Shown here one piece after another: positions 23,991 to 32,673 of a stretch of 64,000 bases of DNA. Each line of letters starts with the position of its first letter. The stretch's first letter is position 1. The stretch spans positions 62,001 through 126,000 of the forward strand of contig CAKREB010000009.1 of assembly GCA_934317005.1 (NCBI GenBank), given 5' to 3'. The notes beneath the pieces were generated by a model. It made no database searches, was not told where the DNA came from, and saw only the letters and a list, made by a program, of their open reading frames with translations. The translations under genes were made by a program, and so were the position numbers. Origin of the DNA: an uncultured Lachnospiraceae bacterium. GTDB lineage: Bacteria > Bacillota > Clostridia > Lachnospirales > Lachnospiraceae.

Positions 23991-24041
23991 AATGCCATAG
24001 AGCAGGCTATTCTGACTGGAATAAACATGCTATATGGCATT
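23991..24041 (-). terminator. Intrinsic terminator of the MerR gene
   Basis: On the minus strand AATGCCATATAGC pairs imperfectly with the complementary block ending TATGGCATT, where the outer 9 bp are perfect, followed by TTTATATATTTTTA. It sits just past the MerR gene stop at 24048. Confidence 0.75.
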
Positions 24042-24047
24042 GTAGCA

Positions 24048-24788
24048 TTATTGATTTGACTTAGCAAATAATTTTTTCCTCTGGTTTTTCGGCTTATCCT
24101 TATGACGCGATGAAAACTTGGCAACGCCATCTTCACAGCATGCAGCGCTCTCTGAAAGTTCGGGCTTTACTTCGGCAAGGATCTGGTTAAGAAGCTTGAT
24201 CTGCTTTTGCTGCAGATCTTCCTTTTGACGTGTCAGATAATCCATTTCCTTTAGAAGCTTTGTCGTGATCTTTTCGCAAATGCGCTCTTCTGATTCGCGA
24301 TCCATTTCAGCGACCGTTGCGCGTATCATTTTACGCATCATTGCTTCAAAGTGCCTGAGCTTATTTTCAGTACTCATTTCGGTATTTATGTCAGTATTCA
24401 TAGAAGCGTCTGTGTGCAGTTGTGACACGATCGTGTTCTGTTTTGGGCGCAGTGGCATGATCTGTGCCATGTGCTGTGATGAGGCGTGGCTTGCTTCCTC
24501 CATCACCTGCTGGTTTAACTCTTCACGCAGCCGGTAAAGCTTCTGGGTTTCCATATGACACACCGTAAAGATGTCAGGCAGGATCAGTTTGATCGCTTTT
24601 AGCTGGAAACCGTGATCTTTCAGATCCTTGATGTTTTGCAGCAGGTTAATGTCCTCAGTAGTATAGAGCCTGTGCCCCTGCGCATTGCGCTCAATATGCA
24701 GACCGAGCTCTACCTCCCAGTAGCGGAGAGCATGTGTTTCAACTTCGAGTTGCTTTGCAGCGTCCGATATACTATATTTCTTTTCCAT
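24048..24788 (-). CDS. MerR-type helix-turn-helix regulator with coiled-coil tail
   Basis: The first 75 residues are a MerR-type winged helix (YSISDAAKQLEVETHALRYW, then GHRLYTTEDINLLQ and KDLKDHGFQLKAIKLIL). The remaining 170 residues are polar and helical, including a coiled coil near 165-215, and hold no known ligand pocket. This layout resembles RacA-like or phage-type MerR proteins more than metal or drug sensors. The C-terminus is basic (KDKPKNQRKKLFAK). The gene has its own terminator, so it is a single unit before rfbC. Its targets are unknown. Confidence 0.85.
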   Translation of the reverse strand: MEKKYSISDAAKQLEVETHALRYWEVELGLHIERNAQGHRLYTTEDINLLQNIKDLKDHGFQLKAIKLILPDIFTVCHMETQKLYRLREELNQQVMEEASHASSQHMAQIMPLRPKQNTIVSQLHTDASMNTDINTEMSTENKLRHFEAMMRKMIRATVAEMDRESEERICEKITTKLLKEMDYLTRQKEDLQQKQIKLLNQILAEVKPELSESAACCEDGVAKFSSRHKDKPKNQRKKLFAKSNQ

Positions 24789-24846
24789 ATTTGTCTACCC
24801 TTTCTTCGTTTTATAGGAAATTGCTTGTACGGTAGTGGTACACTTT

Positions 24847-25686
24847 TTAAAGGTACTCTTTCATAATCTCTTCCACCAGACGGAATTTCTCATTGGTAGC
24901 GGCAGCCTGAAGCTTCTCTTGTTTTTTGTTGATCTCATCTGTGATTTTTGATTCTTCTAATAAAGAGTCAATCAGTTCCTGCATGTCCGGAGAGATAGAA
25001 CCAGATTGGTTTTTCTCTTCATCAAAGATGCTATGCAGGGAAATATCTGCATCTTTGTCTGGTTTTGGAACCTTCCCTGTAGTCGTTCCCTGCTGTAGGG
25101 AAGGCTCTGCTTCCGTGTCAGAATCAAAATAAGCCTGCTCATAGGCTTGTCTTTCTTCGGGGTGCAGATATTGGTTTTCAAATTTTGCCTGTAAGGTATT
25201 TTCAAAATAGTTTAAAAGCTGCAAATGCAGCAGGGCACGCTTGTGGCGGACCTGAAAAATAAATTCTCCAACCCCTAAAAAGATTAGAAAAAAAGCAAGA
25301 GTCATTGAGTGAATCCAGATAAAACGGGTTGGAAGTTCATAATAAATACCACAGATCACACTAAGCAGTGTAGAGGATGTCACAAGCAGTCCACAGAAAA
25401 TATCCGTATTTTCCAAAGTCTGTAAAGGGATTCCGAGAAACCGGTACTGCGCCATGTAATGGTTGATAAAACAGTCCGGGTTGTGGATGGGAATCTGAAG
25501 TCTGTAGCAGGATTCGTATTTTGTGTACATGGTACGAAACCATTTGTTTTTTGTAGTCTGAACCTGCTCGGAATCCCGCAGCAGAATCTGATAGATGATC
25601 GCACAGATGCATTTTAGCAGGATGGCGATCGCAGTGACAGCAGTCATCATAAAAAGTAAATTGTAATTTTGTAAAAATTGTTTCAA
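24847..25686 (-). CDS. Membrane protein of unknown function
   Basis: The 279-aa protein has a hydrophobic helix close to the N-terminus (FMMTAVTAIAILLKCICAII) and two more at about residues 90-145. An acidic, probably cytoplasmic, tail of about 130 residues includes a coiled-coil-like end. The start is taken as TTG at 25686, since GGGAGG lies eight bases upstream; an ATG 19 codons earlier has no such site and would lie across the ribosome binding sequence. It is 58 bp upstream of the MerR gene. No family is recognised. Confidence 0.7.
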   Translation of the reverse strand: MKQFLQNYNLLFMMTAVTAIAILLKCICAIIYQILLRDSEQVQTTKNKWFRTMYTKYESCYRLQIPIHNPDCFINHYMAQYRFLGIPLQTLENTDIFCGLLVTSSTLLSVICGIYYELPTRFIWIHSMTLAFFLIFLGVGEFIFQVRHKRALLHLQLLNYFENTLQAKFENQYLHPEERQAYEQAYFDSDTEAEPSLQQGTTTGKVPKPDKDADISLHSIFDEEKNQSGSISPDMQELIDSLLEESKITDEINKKQEKLQAAATNEKFRLVEEIMKEYL

Positions 25687-25940
25687 AGTAGTTTCCTCCC
25701 TATTACTTTTTGGCGTTAGGTAACGTAACGTTGACAAGTTCATGATAGTATCGGAGAGGGGGAAACGTAAAGAAGGTATCGAATGTCATAATTAGTTCTT
25801 CTTCGACAAAAAAGGGGAATTTCGGAGTGAAGGTGTAGATAAATCTGTCGTTCTTTGTTATAGTAGAGAAGATACGTTATTGTATGAAAGCATATATCTG
25901 ACAGAGGCGATTAAGCTTGAAAAGACAGGGAGGAAGGCAG

Positions 25941-27074
25941 ATGTATCAACAGATAGAACAGATATTATGGCGTTACGGATATGAAAGCATTTCTATCAAT
26001 GCAGCTGACATTTATCTGGCATTTCGACAGGATAGAGAAGAAGGCTATGCTGTTGTGACGTTAGATGAAACACAGGGAAATTACCTGTCTGCAGAGCAGT
26101 TTTATCATATTTCCGAACAGATCCGTGATTTTTTGCGTGGCAGAGGCTGCAGACACTGTCAGTTTTTGTATCTTCTGGTTAGCGAAAACGATAGCAGTGC
26201 CAGAAGATTGTTTCAGCATTATGAGTGTTTTTGGCGGATCGTACCGCATAAAGGGCAGGTTATGGTATTTGAAAATACAGCGGAGGCATTTCTGGTACTG
26301 CGGCGTCCGCTTGAAGATCTGTTTGAACAGACGCAGCAGGAGCAGACAGCTTATCCGGGGTATGGCAAAGGTCAGACAGCATGGCAGGATACCGCGCAAA
26401 GTCAGCCTTTTGGGGCATATGACAATCATAGCGGCAGCAGGAAGGAACGGATAAAGCGTTTGATACGGGAAAAGAGGATTCCATGGTGCAACGCGTTGAT
26501 CATTCTGATCAATGTCTGTGTGTTCTTTTATACGGATTTTTTTGGTGTGTTTACCGGAAATGATCTGCTTGATGTAGGGGCACTTGGTTGGTATGAGGTT
26601 TTGAAGCAGGGAGAATGGTATCGGCTGTTTACCTGTATGTTTCTTCACAACGGAATAGAGCATATCTTTAACAACATGCTTGTGCTTGCCTTTATCGGTT
26701 CGAGTGTGGAACTTGAGATTGGAAGCAGACGCTATGGAGTTTTATATATTGGTTCCGGGATTCTTGCAGGCTGCACGTCAATGGTTTATAATATGCTACG
26801 GAATGACATGGTTGTTTCCGTAGGTGCCTCCGGAGCAATATTTGGTACGGTAGGTGCGATGCTTTGTCTGGTTCTTTTCCAGAAAGGAAGAAGGGCAGGA
26901 TACAGTGTGCGTCAGATTGCATGGATGGCATTTTTGAGCCTGTACGGAGGTTTTACCAGTCAGGGAGTTGACAATGCAGCTCATATTGGTGGATTTATAG
27001 GAGGTTTTCTGATCGCATTGTTATTGACGCTTCGCTGGGACTCAGTGGGAAAGCACGACAGACAGCGCTTTTGA
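25941..27074 (+). CDS. Rhomboid intramembrane serine protease with N-terminal soluble domain
   Basis: The C-terminal 200 residues form a six-helix rhomboid core with the loop HNGIEHIFNNMLVL, the catalytic Ser in GASGAIFG and the catalytic His in AAHIGGFIGG. Rhomboids cleave membrane helices within the bilayer. The first 185 residues are a soluble domain (beginning MYQQIEQILWRYGYES) without a known name, followed by a Gln/Gly-rich linker. GGGAGG seven bases upstream supports the ATG at 25941. The next gene starts after 48 bp and may be co-transcribed. Confidence 0.92.
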   Translation: MYQQIEQILWRYGYESISINAADIYLAFRQDREEGYAVVTLDETQGNYLSAEQFYHISEQIRDFLRGRGCRHCQFLYLLVSENDSSARRLFQHYECFWRIVPHKGQVMVFENTAEAFLVLRRPLEDLFEQTQQEQTAYPGYGKGQTAWQDTAQSQPFGAYDNHSGSRKERIKRLIREKRIPWCNALIILINVCVFFYTDFFGVFTGNDLLDVGALGWYEVLKQGEWYRLFTCMFLHNGIEHIFNNMLVLAFIGSSVELEIGSRRYGVLYIGSGILAGCTSMVYNMLRNDMVVSVGASGAIFGTVGAMLCLVLFQKGRRAGYSVRQIAWMAFLSLYGGFTSQGVDNAAHIGGFIGGFLIALLLTLRWDSVGKHDRQRF

Positions 27075-27122
27075 GGCTGCATGGGAAAGCAACAGATTAA
27101 ATTGAGAAATGGAGATTGATGG

Positions 27123-28136
27123 ATGAAGGTTAATATCTATTATGGCGGACGTGGTCTGATCGACGATCCAACGATATTTGTCATGAATAAGATCATGAAG
27201 GTATTAGATGAACTGAACATAAAAGTAAAAAAGTACAATTTATATGAAGATAAACGTGGTATTTCCGTGCTTCCTAAGACATTAAAGGAGGCAGATGCCG
27301 TGATCTTAGCGGCTTCGGTGGAATGGATGGGAATCGGTGGACTGCTTTGGCAGTTTCTGGATGCATGCTGGCTGTATGGGGATAAGGAAAAGATACAATC
27401 TCTTTATATGATGCCGGTTGTGTTAGCTGCCACGTATGGCGAGAAGGATGCGCAGTTTACGATGGTAAAGGCATGGGAAATGCTTGGTGGAATCCCGTGC
27501 GATGGTATCTGTGCGTATGTGGATGATGCCGTTACCTTTGAAACGGGCACGGAATATTCTTATCTGATCGAAAAAAAGACAGAAAACTTTTATCGTACCT
27601 TTTCTAAGAAGCTCAGTTCATTTCCATCCAGCAGTATGGCTGTCCGGGAAAATGTACTGCAACCTAAGGCAATCCGACTGACTCCGCAGGAAAGTGAGCA
27701 GCTTTCCATGTATGTTTCGAACGATTCTTATGTCAAACAGCAGAAGGAAGATATTCAGGAACTGACACAGATGTTTAAGCAGATGATGGGAGATAGCGAA
27801 GAGGGAGCAAAGGTCTTAGAAAAACAGGAGCCTTATCTGGAAGAATTTCAGAAAGCGTTTTCTCCGATTCCGGATATCGCACTGACTTTTTCGTGGGAGA
27901 TCAAAGAGTTTGACAGGAAGCTGATCTTAGAGATTGATAATGGCAGCTTAAAAAGTTATTATGGAAACAGGGACTCGGTAGACGTCGCAATCAAGTCGGA
28001 AAAGAGAGTTCTGGAAAATATTATATACGGAGAAACACCTTTGCAGACAGCTTTCATGACAGGAGAGCTGACAGCGAAAGGAAATTTTAAAGTGCTTCAT
28101 ACGTTTGACACGTTGTTCCGCTTTGGAAAGCACTGA
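27123..28136 (+). CDS. Flavodoxin-like reductase fused to an SCP2-like domain
   Basis: The first 170 residues read as a flavodoxin/NADPH-dependent FMN reductase fold (KVNIYYGGRGLIDDPT, then ADAVILAASVEWMGIGGLLWQFLD and MPVVLAATYGE). The last 100 residues (FSWEIKEFDRKLILEIDNG to GELTAKGNFKVLHTFDTLF) match an SCP2 sterol-carrier-like domain that binds hydrophobic ligands. The order suggests a flavin enzyme acting on lipid-like substrates, but no substrate is known. It starts 48 bp after the rhomboid gene. Confidence 0.75.
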   Translation: MKVNIYYGGRGLIDDPTIFVMNKIMKVLDELNIKVKKYNLYEDKRGISVLPKTLKEADAVILAASVEWMGIGGLLWQFLDACWLYGDKEKIQSLYMMPVVLAATYGEKDAQFTMVKAWEMLGGIPCDGICAYVDDAVTFETGTEYSYLIEKKTENFYRTFSKKLSSFPSSSMAVRENVLQPKAIRLTPQESEQLSMYVSNDSYVKQQKEDIQELTQMFKQMMGDSEEGAKVLEKQEPYLEEFQKAFSPIPDIALTFSWEIKEFDRKLILEIDNGSLKSYYGNRDSVDVAIKSEKRVLENIIYGETPLQTAFMTGELTAKGNFKVLHTFDTLFRFGKH

Positions 28137-28200
28137 TACGCGTTGCATCAGAGGCCTGATCTTTGATGTACCGGTTATGGAAAACAGATTATGGTAGGAT

Positions 28201-28236
28201 GCACTGCCACCAGAATCTAAGTAAATCAGGCAGTGC
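28201..28236. promoter_or_regulatory. Perfect hairpin in the leader of the HIT gene
   Basis: GCACTGCC (28201-28208) and GGCAGTGC (28229-28236) form a perfect 8-bp stem with a 20-base loop. It ends 17 bp before the HIT start codon and has no T-run, so it could affect translation or mark the end of the upstream transcript. Confidence 0.45.
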
Positions 28237-28253
28237 GAAAGTGAGGTAAAAGG

Positions 28254-28682
28254 ATGAATAAAGTAGTAGATGATGAATGTATTTTCTGTAAATTAGCTGG
28301 TGGCGATATTCCAACCAATGCTATTTATGAAGATGAAGATTTTAAGGTGATCATGGATGCCAGTCCTGCATCAAAGGGACATTGCATTATTCTGCCAAAA
28401 ACACATGCAAAAGATCTGATGGAACTTCCAGAGGAATATTGCAGTAAGATTATGTTAGTTGCCAAAAAGTGCAGCAGCGTATTGATGAAGGTGTTACATT
28501 GTGACGGTATCAATGTGCTGCAGAACAATGGTGAGGCGGCAGGACAGACTGTTTTTCACCTGCATGTACATCTGATCCCACGCTATGCAGATGACACGGT
28601 TCAGATCACGTGGAAAGAGCATGCAGATGAGATGGATCTCAAGGCTTTGGCAGATGAGATCAAAAAAGGTTTTGAAGATTAA
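28254..28682 (+). CDS. HIT family nucleotide hydrolase
   Basis: This 142-aa protein carries the histidine triad FHLHVHLIPRY and the N-terminal CIFCKLAGGDIPTN with a Cys pair, typical of HinT/Fhit-like nucleoside phosphoramidases. They cleave AMP-lysine and related phosphoramidates or dinucleoside polyphosphates. Length and motifs are complete. The gene follows a hairpin-containing leader and is followed by an ABC transporter with its own promoter. Confidence 0.93.
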   Translation: MNKVVDDECIFCKLAGGDIPTNAIYEDEDFKVIMDASPASKGHCIILPKTHAKDLMELPEEYCSKIMLVAKKCSSVLMKVLHCDGINVLQNNGEAAGQTVFHLHVHLIPRYADDTVQITWKEHADEMDLKALADEIKKGFED

Positions 28683-28724
28683 AAGCAGTGTGCAGAAGAT
28701 ATTGTATGTCTTGGCAGCTGTTAT

Positions 28725-28753
28725 TTGATTTTATGGGGATTGTCGGGTATAAT
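28725..28753 (+). promoter_or_regulatory. Promoter of the two-gene ABC transporter
   Basis: TTGATT (28725-28730) and consensus TATAAT (28748-28753) are 17 bp apart. The start codon lies 70 bp downstream. A small GCTTTTT/AAAAAGC hairpin lies just before the ribosome binding site. Confidence 0.65.
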
Positions 28754-28822
28754 AGAAAGGTCGTTGTGACGGAAAAAAGGTGTTAGCTTTTTGGAAGAAA
28801 AAGCAGACAGAAGGAGGAAGGA

Positions 28823-29770
28823 ATGGTTAGTTTAATTCCCGTATTGGGAGCGTTAGATGTGACGGCTCTTATCAGAGCGTTACCGGGAAATGTTTCACAG
28901 GGATTGATTTGGGGAATCATGTCAATCGGTGTATACATTACGTTTAAGATTTTGGATTTTGCAGATCTGACAGTCGATGGTACGATGGCAACAGGAGGTG
29001 CCGTGGCAGTTATGATGATCCTTGCCGGTTATTCACCGGTTGTTGCACTTATCATGGCTTTTCTTGCCGGTATGATGGCAGGTTTTATCACGGGTGTGTT
29101 ACATACTGTATTTGGTATTCCGGATATTCTTGCCGGAATCCTGACACAGATTGCACTGTATTCTGTCAACTTAAATATAACAGGTGGAAAGGCAAATCAG
29201 GCGGTCAGTGTAGACCAGTTTAATCTGATCGTATCATTGCGCTATATTCCACGTACGATTTTAGTGACAGGTATCATTACGCTCGCGATCATTGCTATTT
29301 TATACTGGTTCTTTGGCACAGAGATGGGATTTACGATCCGTGCGACCGGATGCAACCCAAACATGTCCCGTGCGCAGGGTATCAATACTTCTGTAGCAAA
29401 GGTCATTGCATTGGTATTTTCAAATGGTCTGGTTGGTTTTGCCGGTGGTATGTTAGCACAGTATCAGGGTAACTGTGACGTTAATATGGGACGAGGTGCT
29501 ATCGTTATCGGTCTGGCATCGGTTATTATCGGAGAAGTTTTAGGAGAGGCTATTTTTGGCAAAAAGCTAAACTTCTGTGGAAGACTTGTATTTGTTGCAC
29601 TGGGAAGTATCATTTACTATATTGTTATCAGCTTTGTATGCTGGCTCGGACTTCCATCAATCGATATGAAGCTGTTCTCAGCAATCGTAGTGGCTATTTT
29701 CCTTGCTGTACCATATCTGAAGGGAAAATCAAAGAATTCATATCGAAAAGCAGCGAAGGGAGGTATCTGA
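28823..29770 (+). CDS. ABC transporter permease (TrpX-type/branched-chain-like family)
   Basis: The 315-aa integral membrane protein has about eight to nine helices and the family blocks LDFADLTVDGTMATGGAV, GIPDILAGILTQIALYSVNL, IRATGCNPNMSRAQGI and SNGLVGFAGGMLAQYQG. These place it in the BPD_transp_2 permeases of uncharacterised amino-acid-type importers (COG4120). Ligands reported for relatives include tryptophan and tyrosine, so substrate here is unknown. The ATPase gene starts two bases after its stop. A binding-protein gene is missing from both sides. Confidence 0.88.
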   Translation: MVSLIPVLGALDVTALIRALPGNVSQGLIWGIMSIGVYITFKILDFADLTVDGTMATGGAVAVMMILAGYSPVVALIMAFLAGMMAGFITGVLHTVFGIPDILAGILTQIALYSVNLNITGGKANQAVSVDQFNLIVSLRYIPRTILVTGIITLAIIAILYWFFGTEMGFTIRATGCNPNMSRAQGINTSVAKVIALVFSNGLVGFAGGMLAQYQGNCDVNMGRGAIVIGLASVIIGEVLGEAIFGKKLNFCGRLVFVALGSIIYYIVISFVCWLGLPSIDMKLFSAIVVAIFLAVPYLKGKSKNSYRKAAKGGI

Positions 29771-29772
29771 GC

Positions 29773-30567
29773 ATGTTAGATCTGATGAATGTACATAAGA
29801 CCTTTAATCTTGGCACGATTAATGAGAAGAAAGCACTCAATGGTGTGGAACTCCATTTGGACGAGGGAGATTTTGCAACGGTCATCGGTGGAAATGGTGC
29901 CGGTAAATCAACTGTGTTAAATGCGATCGCCGGTGTGTGGCCGATTGACAGTGGAAGAATCTTAATTGATGGACAGGATGTTACCGGACTTCAGGAGCAT
30001 AAAAGAGCTGCTGTACTGGGAAGAGTATTTCAGGATCCGATGACAGGTACGACAGCTACGATGGAGATTCAGGAAAATCTGGCATTGGCTGCAAGACGTG
30101 GACAGCGTCGTGGACTAAGCTGGGGAATTACCAAAAAAGAGCGTGCGCAGTATCGTGAGCTTCTGGCAACCTTAGATCTTGGACTTGAGGATCGTATGAC
30201 TTCGAAGGTGGGACTTCTTTCCGGAGGACAAAGACAGGCACTTACTCTTTTGATGGCAACCTTAAAGAAGCCGAAGATGCTTTTGCTTGATGAGCATACG
30301 GCAGCACTGGACCCTAAGACAGCGGCAAAGGTGCTGGCACTGTCTGATCAGATTATCGAAGAGCATCATCTGACGGCTATGATGGTCACACATAACATGC
30401 GTGATGCAATCGTTCATGGAAACCGTCTGATCATGATGAATGAAGGAAAGATCATTCTTGACATTAAGGGTGAGGAAAAGAAAAAGCTTACAGTAGAAGA
30501 CCTGCTTCGCAAGTTTGAAGAAGTCAGTGGCGAAGAGTTTGCAAATGATAAGGCTTTACTGGGTTAA
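29773..30567 (+). CDS. ABC transporter ATP-binding protein
   Basis: The 264-aa ATPase has Walker A GGNGAGKST, signature LLSGGQRQAL, Walker B MLLLDEHTAALDP and the switch His in MVTHNM. The N-terminal MLDLMNVHKTFN and long LALAARRGQRRG insertion fit the COG1101 ATPases that pair with COG4120 permeases. The ATG at 29773, with GGGAGG ahead, is chosen; the frame is open further upstream only by overlap with the permease. It is closed by a terminator. Confidence 0.93.
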   Translation: MLDLMNVHKTFNLGTINEKKALNGVELHLDEGDFATVIGGNGAGKSTVLNAIAGVWPIDSGRILIDGQDVTGLQEHKRAAVLGRVFQDPMTGTTATMEIQENLALAARRGQRRGLSWGITKKERAQYRELLATLDLGLEDRMTSKVGLLSGGQRQALTLLMATLKKPKMLLLDEHTAALDPKTAAKVLALSDQIIEEHHLTAMMVTHNMRDAIVHGNRLIMMNEGKIILDIKGEEKKKLTVEDLLRKFEEVSGEEFANDKALLG

Positions 30568-30593
30568 GCGATATATTTTTAACTTGTATTTTT

Positions 30594-30628
30594 GGCACAA
30601 ATGGTATTCTGTCTGTTTGTGCCTTTTT
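30594..30628 (+). terminator. Intrinsic terminator of the ABC transporter genes
   Basis: GGCACAAA pairs perfectly with TTTGTGCC across a 14-base loop and is followed by five T. Confidence 0.85.
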
Positions 30629-30630
30629 GC

Positions 30631-30659
30631 TTTATAGGAAACTATTCGTTTCCTATAAA
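30631..30659. repeat. Second perfect hairpin directly after the terminator
   Basis: TTTATAGGAAAC and GTTTCCTATAAA form a perfect 12-bp stem with a 5-base loop, only two bases after the T-run of the previous terminator. It may be a back-up terminator or a leader structure of the beta-helix gene. Confidence 0.6.
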
Positions 30660-30730
30660 ACAAAAACGCTCCGCGAGGATGTAGGTATTACACAGAGGAA
30701 AGATAGAAAGATAGAAAGAGAGGAAAGAAA

Positions 30731-32509
30731 ATGAGAAAGAAAAGATTACTTAGAGGAATGGCTGTGGCAGCAATAGTGCTTGGCGCAGGGCAGCTTTTGG
30801 GAGGACAGGACGCAAAAGCAAAGGAAATCACGTACAATGTAGAGAAGTACGGTGTTAAAGGGGATGGCGTAGAAGATGTGTCCTATTCGCTCACAAAATT
30901 GTTAAAAGAGGCAGATACCATGTCATCAGGTGATACTCTGGTGCTGAAATTTCCAAAGGGAACTTATAAGGTAGGAAGTCTGCTTCGTATTTATTCCAAT
31001 ACTACGTTAGATCTTTCGGAGGGGGCTGAGCTTTATCGGGATAATCCTGAGCAGCCGCTTATGATGAATGTCGGAGAAGGCGGTTCGCGAAAGGAAGATG
31101 ATCCGTCCGGGGGAGGATATGCTCTTTCAGAAAATATTACAATTACCGGTGGTGTGATAAACGGTGGAGATATCGAACATGCGCAGACCGGTGGAAATGT
31201 TGTGAATTTTGCGCATGCGCAAAATATAACGGTGCAGGACGTGACTTTTAAAAATTGCTATGGCGCTCATCTTCTGGAGCTTTCCGGCGTGAAGGATGCA
31301 AAAGTTGCCGGATGTGACTTTTCAGGCTTCCGTCCGGAAAAAAGCTCGAAGGCAGAGGATGTGGCAGGCGACAGTTCAAATGCGAATAAGTCCGGATATG
31401 CTGCAAAGGAATGTATTCAGTTAGACTATACATACTTTGATCCGGAGAAGTCTATGCTGCAGTGGTGTCCGGGATACTATTCCGATAAGACAGCCTGCAA
31501 AGATGTTGTCATAGAAAATAACACGTTTCATGACTATCCGCGTGGAGTGGGAAATCATCATGGACAGGAAACATTTGCAAACCTATCTACAGATAATATT
31601 ACGATTCGGAATAATACATTTAGCAATATGTATGTGACAGCACCAAATGGGAAAAAGGTGTATGACTATGCTATCTCCCTGCATAGCTTTAAGAATGCAA
31701 AGATAGAGGATAATATTATTAACAATGCAGGCTCAGCGGTGCTTTGCGCCTATGATGAAAACAGCACGATCAACAATAATCAGATGGAAGCACTTGACTG
31801 GTCGGCGATTGTTTTGACAAAGCACTCTAAGGGAAGCACGATTAAAGATAATACACTGTCAGACGTTGCGCGCTATGGTATTTCCGTGACAAATGGTTCT
31901 AATGTAGCTGCTTTCTCGGAAAATATCATGCGGGCAGGGGCAAAAAAGGTGTCTATGCTTAATGCGATTACTGTAAATGGTGCAGATTCCTATATTGCTT
32001 CTGTTTTGAACAATCATATCTCGAATTGTTCTAAGTTTGGAATCTCTTTGCTGAATGTGAAAAAAGCAGGTGATATCATTGGAAATGATCTGACTTCCTG
32101 TGCAAAGGGAGCTATCTGCATCGCAGGCTCTAACTGCAATAAAGTTTCCGACAACCATGTCGTAGGTGTGGCAAAGATCAATTCCATCACAGTCTGCAAA
32201 AAGTCTGAAGTAAGGGATTTGTCGGGAAACAGTATTGAAAAGAGCGGTAAGCATGCCATTTCAATCAGCAGCTCAAAGCTGACAAATGTCAATGGAAATA
32301 CAATAAAAGGATCGGCAGGAAATGGAATCTGCACTACGGCGGCAACGATAACAAATATACGTTATAATCGTATAGCCGGTGCCAAAAAGGCAGGAATCGT
32401 AATCTGCAAGAAAAGTTCTATCGGGAATATATCAAAGAATACATTTTCTAAGATAAAGGGTAAGAAAATCGGTGTGGATAAGACTTCTAAGGTAAAAACA
32501 AAGAAATAA
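30731..32509 (+). CDS. Exported right-handed beta-helix repeat protein
   Basis: The 592-aa product starts with a Sec signal peptide (RKKRLLRGMAVAAIVLGAG, likely cleaved near residue 34 after an AKA motif). It then has the pectate-lyase-superfamily start NVEKYGVKGDGVEDVSYSL. The rest is a long series of parallel beta-helix coils with repeated VxxNxF/N patterns such as DVVIENNTFHDYP and NITIRNNTFSNMY. Such folds occur in polysaccharide lyases, GH28 enzymes and NosD-like proteins. No cell-wall anchor is visible, so it is probably secreted. The catalytic class is not recognisable. It has GAGAGGAAAG before the ATG. Confidence 0.85.
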   Translation: MRKKRLLRGMAVAAIVLGAGQLLGGQDAKAKEITYNVEKYGVKGDGVEDVSYSLTKLLKEADTMSSGDTLVLKFPKGTYKVGSLLRIYSNTTLDLSEGAELYRDNPEQPLMMNVGEGGSRKEDDPSGGGYALSENITITGGVINGGDIEHAQTGGNVVNFAHAQNITVQDVTFKNCYGAHLLELSGVKDAKVAGCDFSGFRPEKSSKAEDVAGDSSNANKSGYAAKECIQLDYTYFDPEKSMLQWCPGYYSDKTACKDVVIENNTFHDYPRGVGNHHGQETFANLSTDNITIRNNTFSNMYVTAPNGKKVYDYAISLHSFKNAKIEDNIINNAGSAVLCAYDENSTINNNQMEALDWSAIVLTKHSKGSTIKDNTLSDVARYGISVTNGSNVAAFSENIMRAGAKKVSMLNAITVNGADSYIASVLNNHISNCSKFGISLLNVKKAGDIIGNDLTSCAKGAICIAGSNCNKVSDNHVVGVAKINSITVCKKSEVRDLSGNSIEKSGKHAISISSSKLTNVNGNTIKGSAGNGICTTAATITNIRYNRIAGAKKAGIVICKKSSIGNISKNTFSKIKGKKIGVDKTSKVKTKK

Positions 32510-32673
32510 CAGTACAGATTTTATATTGAAAAGTGTTGCAAGCTGATATCGCGAAAAATAATAGGATTTTTGTTCCAAATCAAAAGATTTGTGTTACAAT
32601 GATAGCAATAGATTTTGTATAAAAAGTAAGGAAAAGAGAAGATTTTCCGTCTGAAAAGAGAAGGAGAAAGCGT

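Noticed and set aside
26061..26663. A 200-codon minus-strand frame opposite the rhomboid gene
   Set aside because: It lies wholly within a confidently identified gene, and its composition is that of a reverse-frame artefact.
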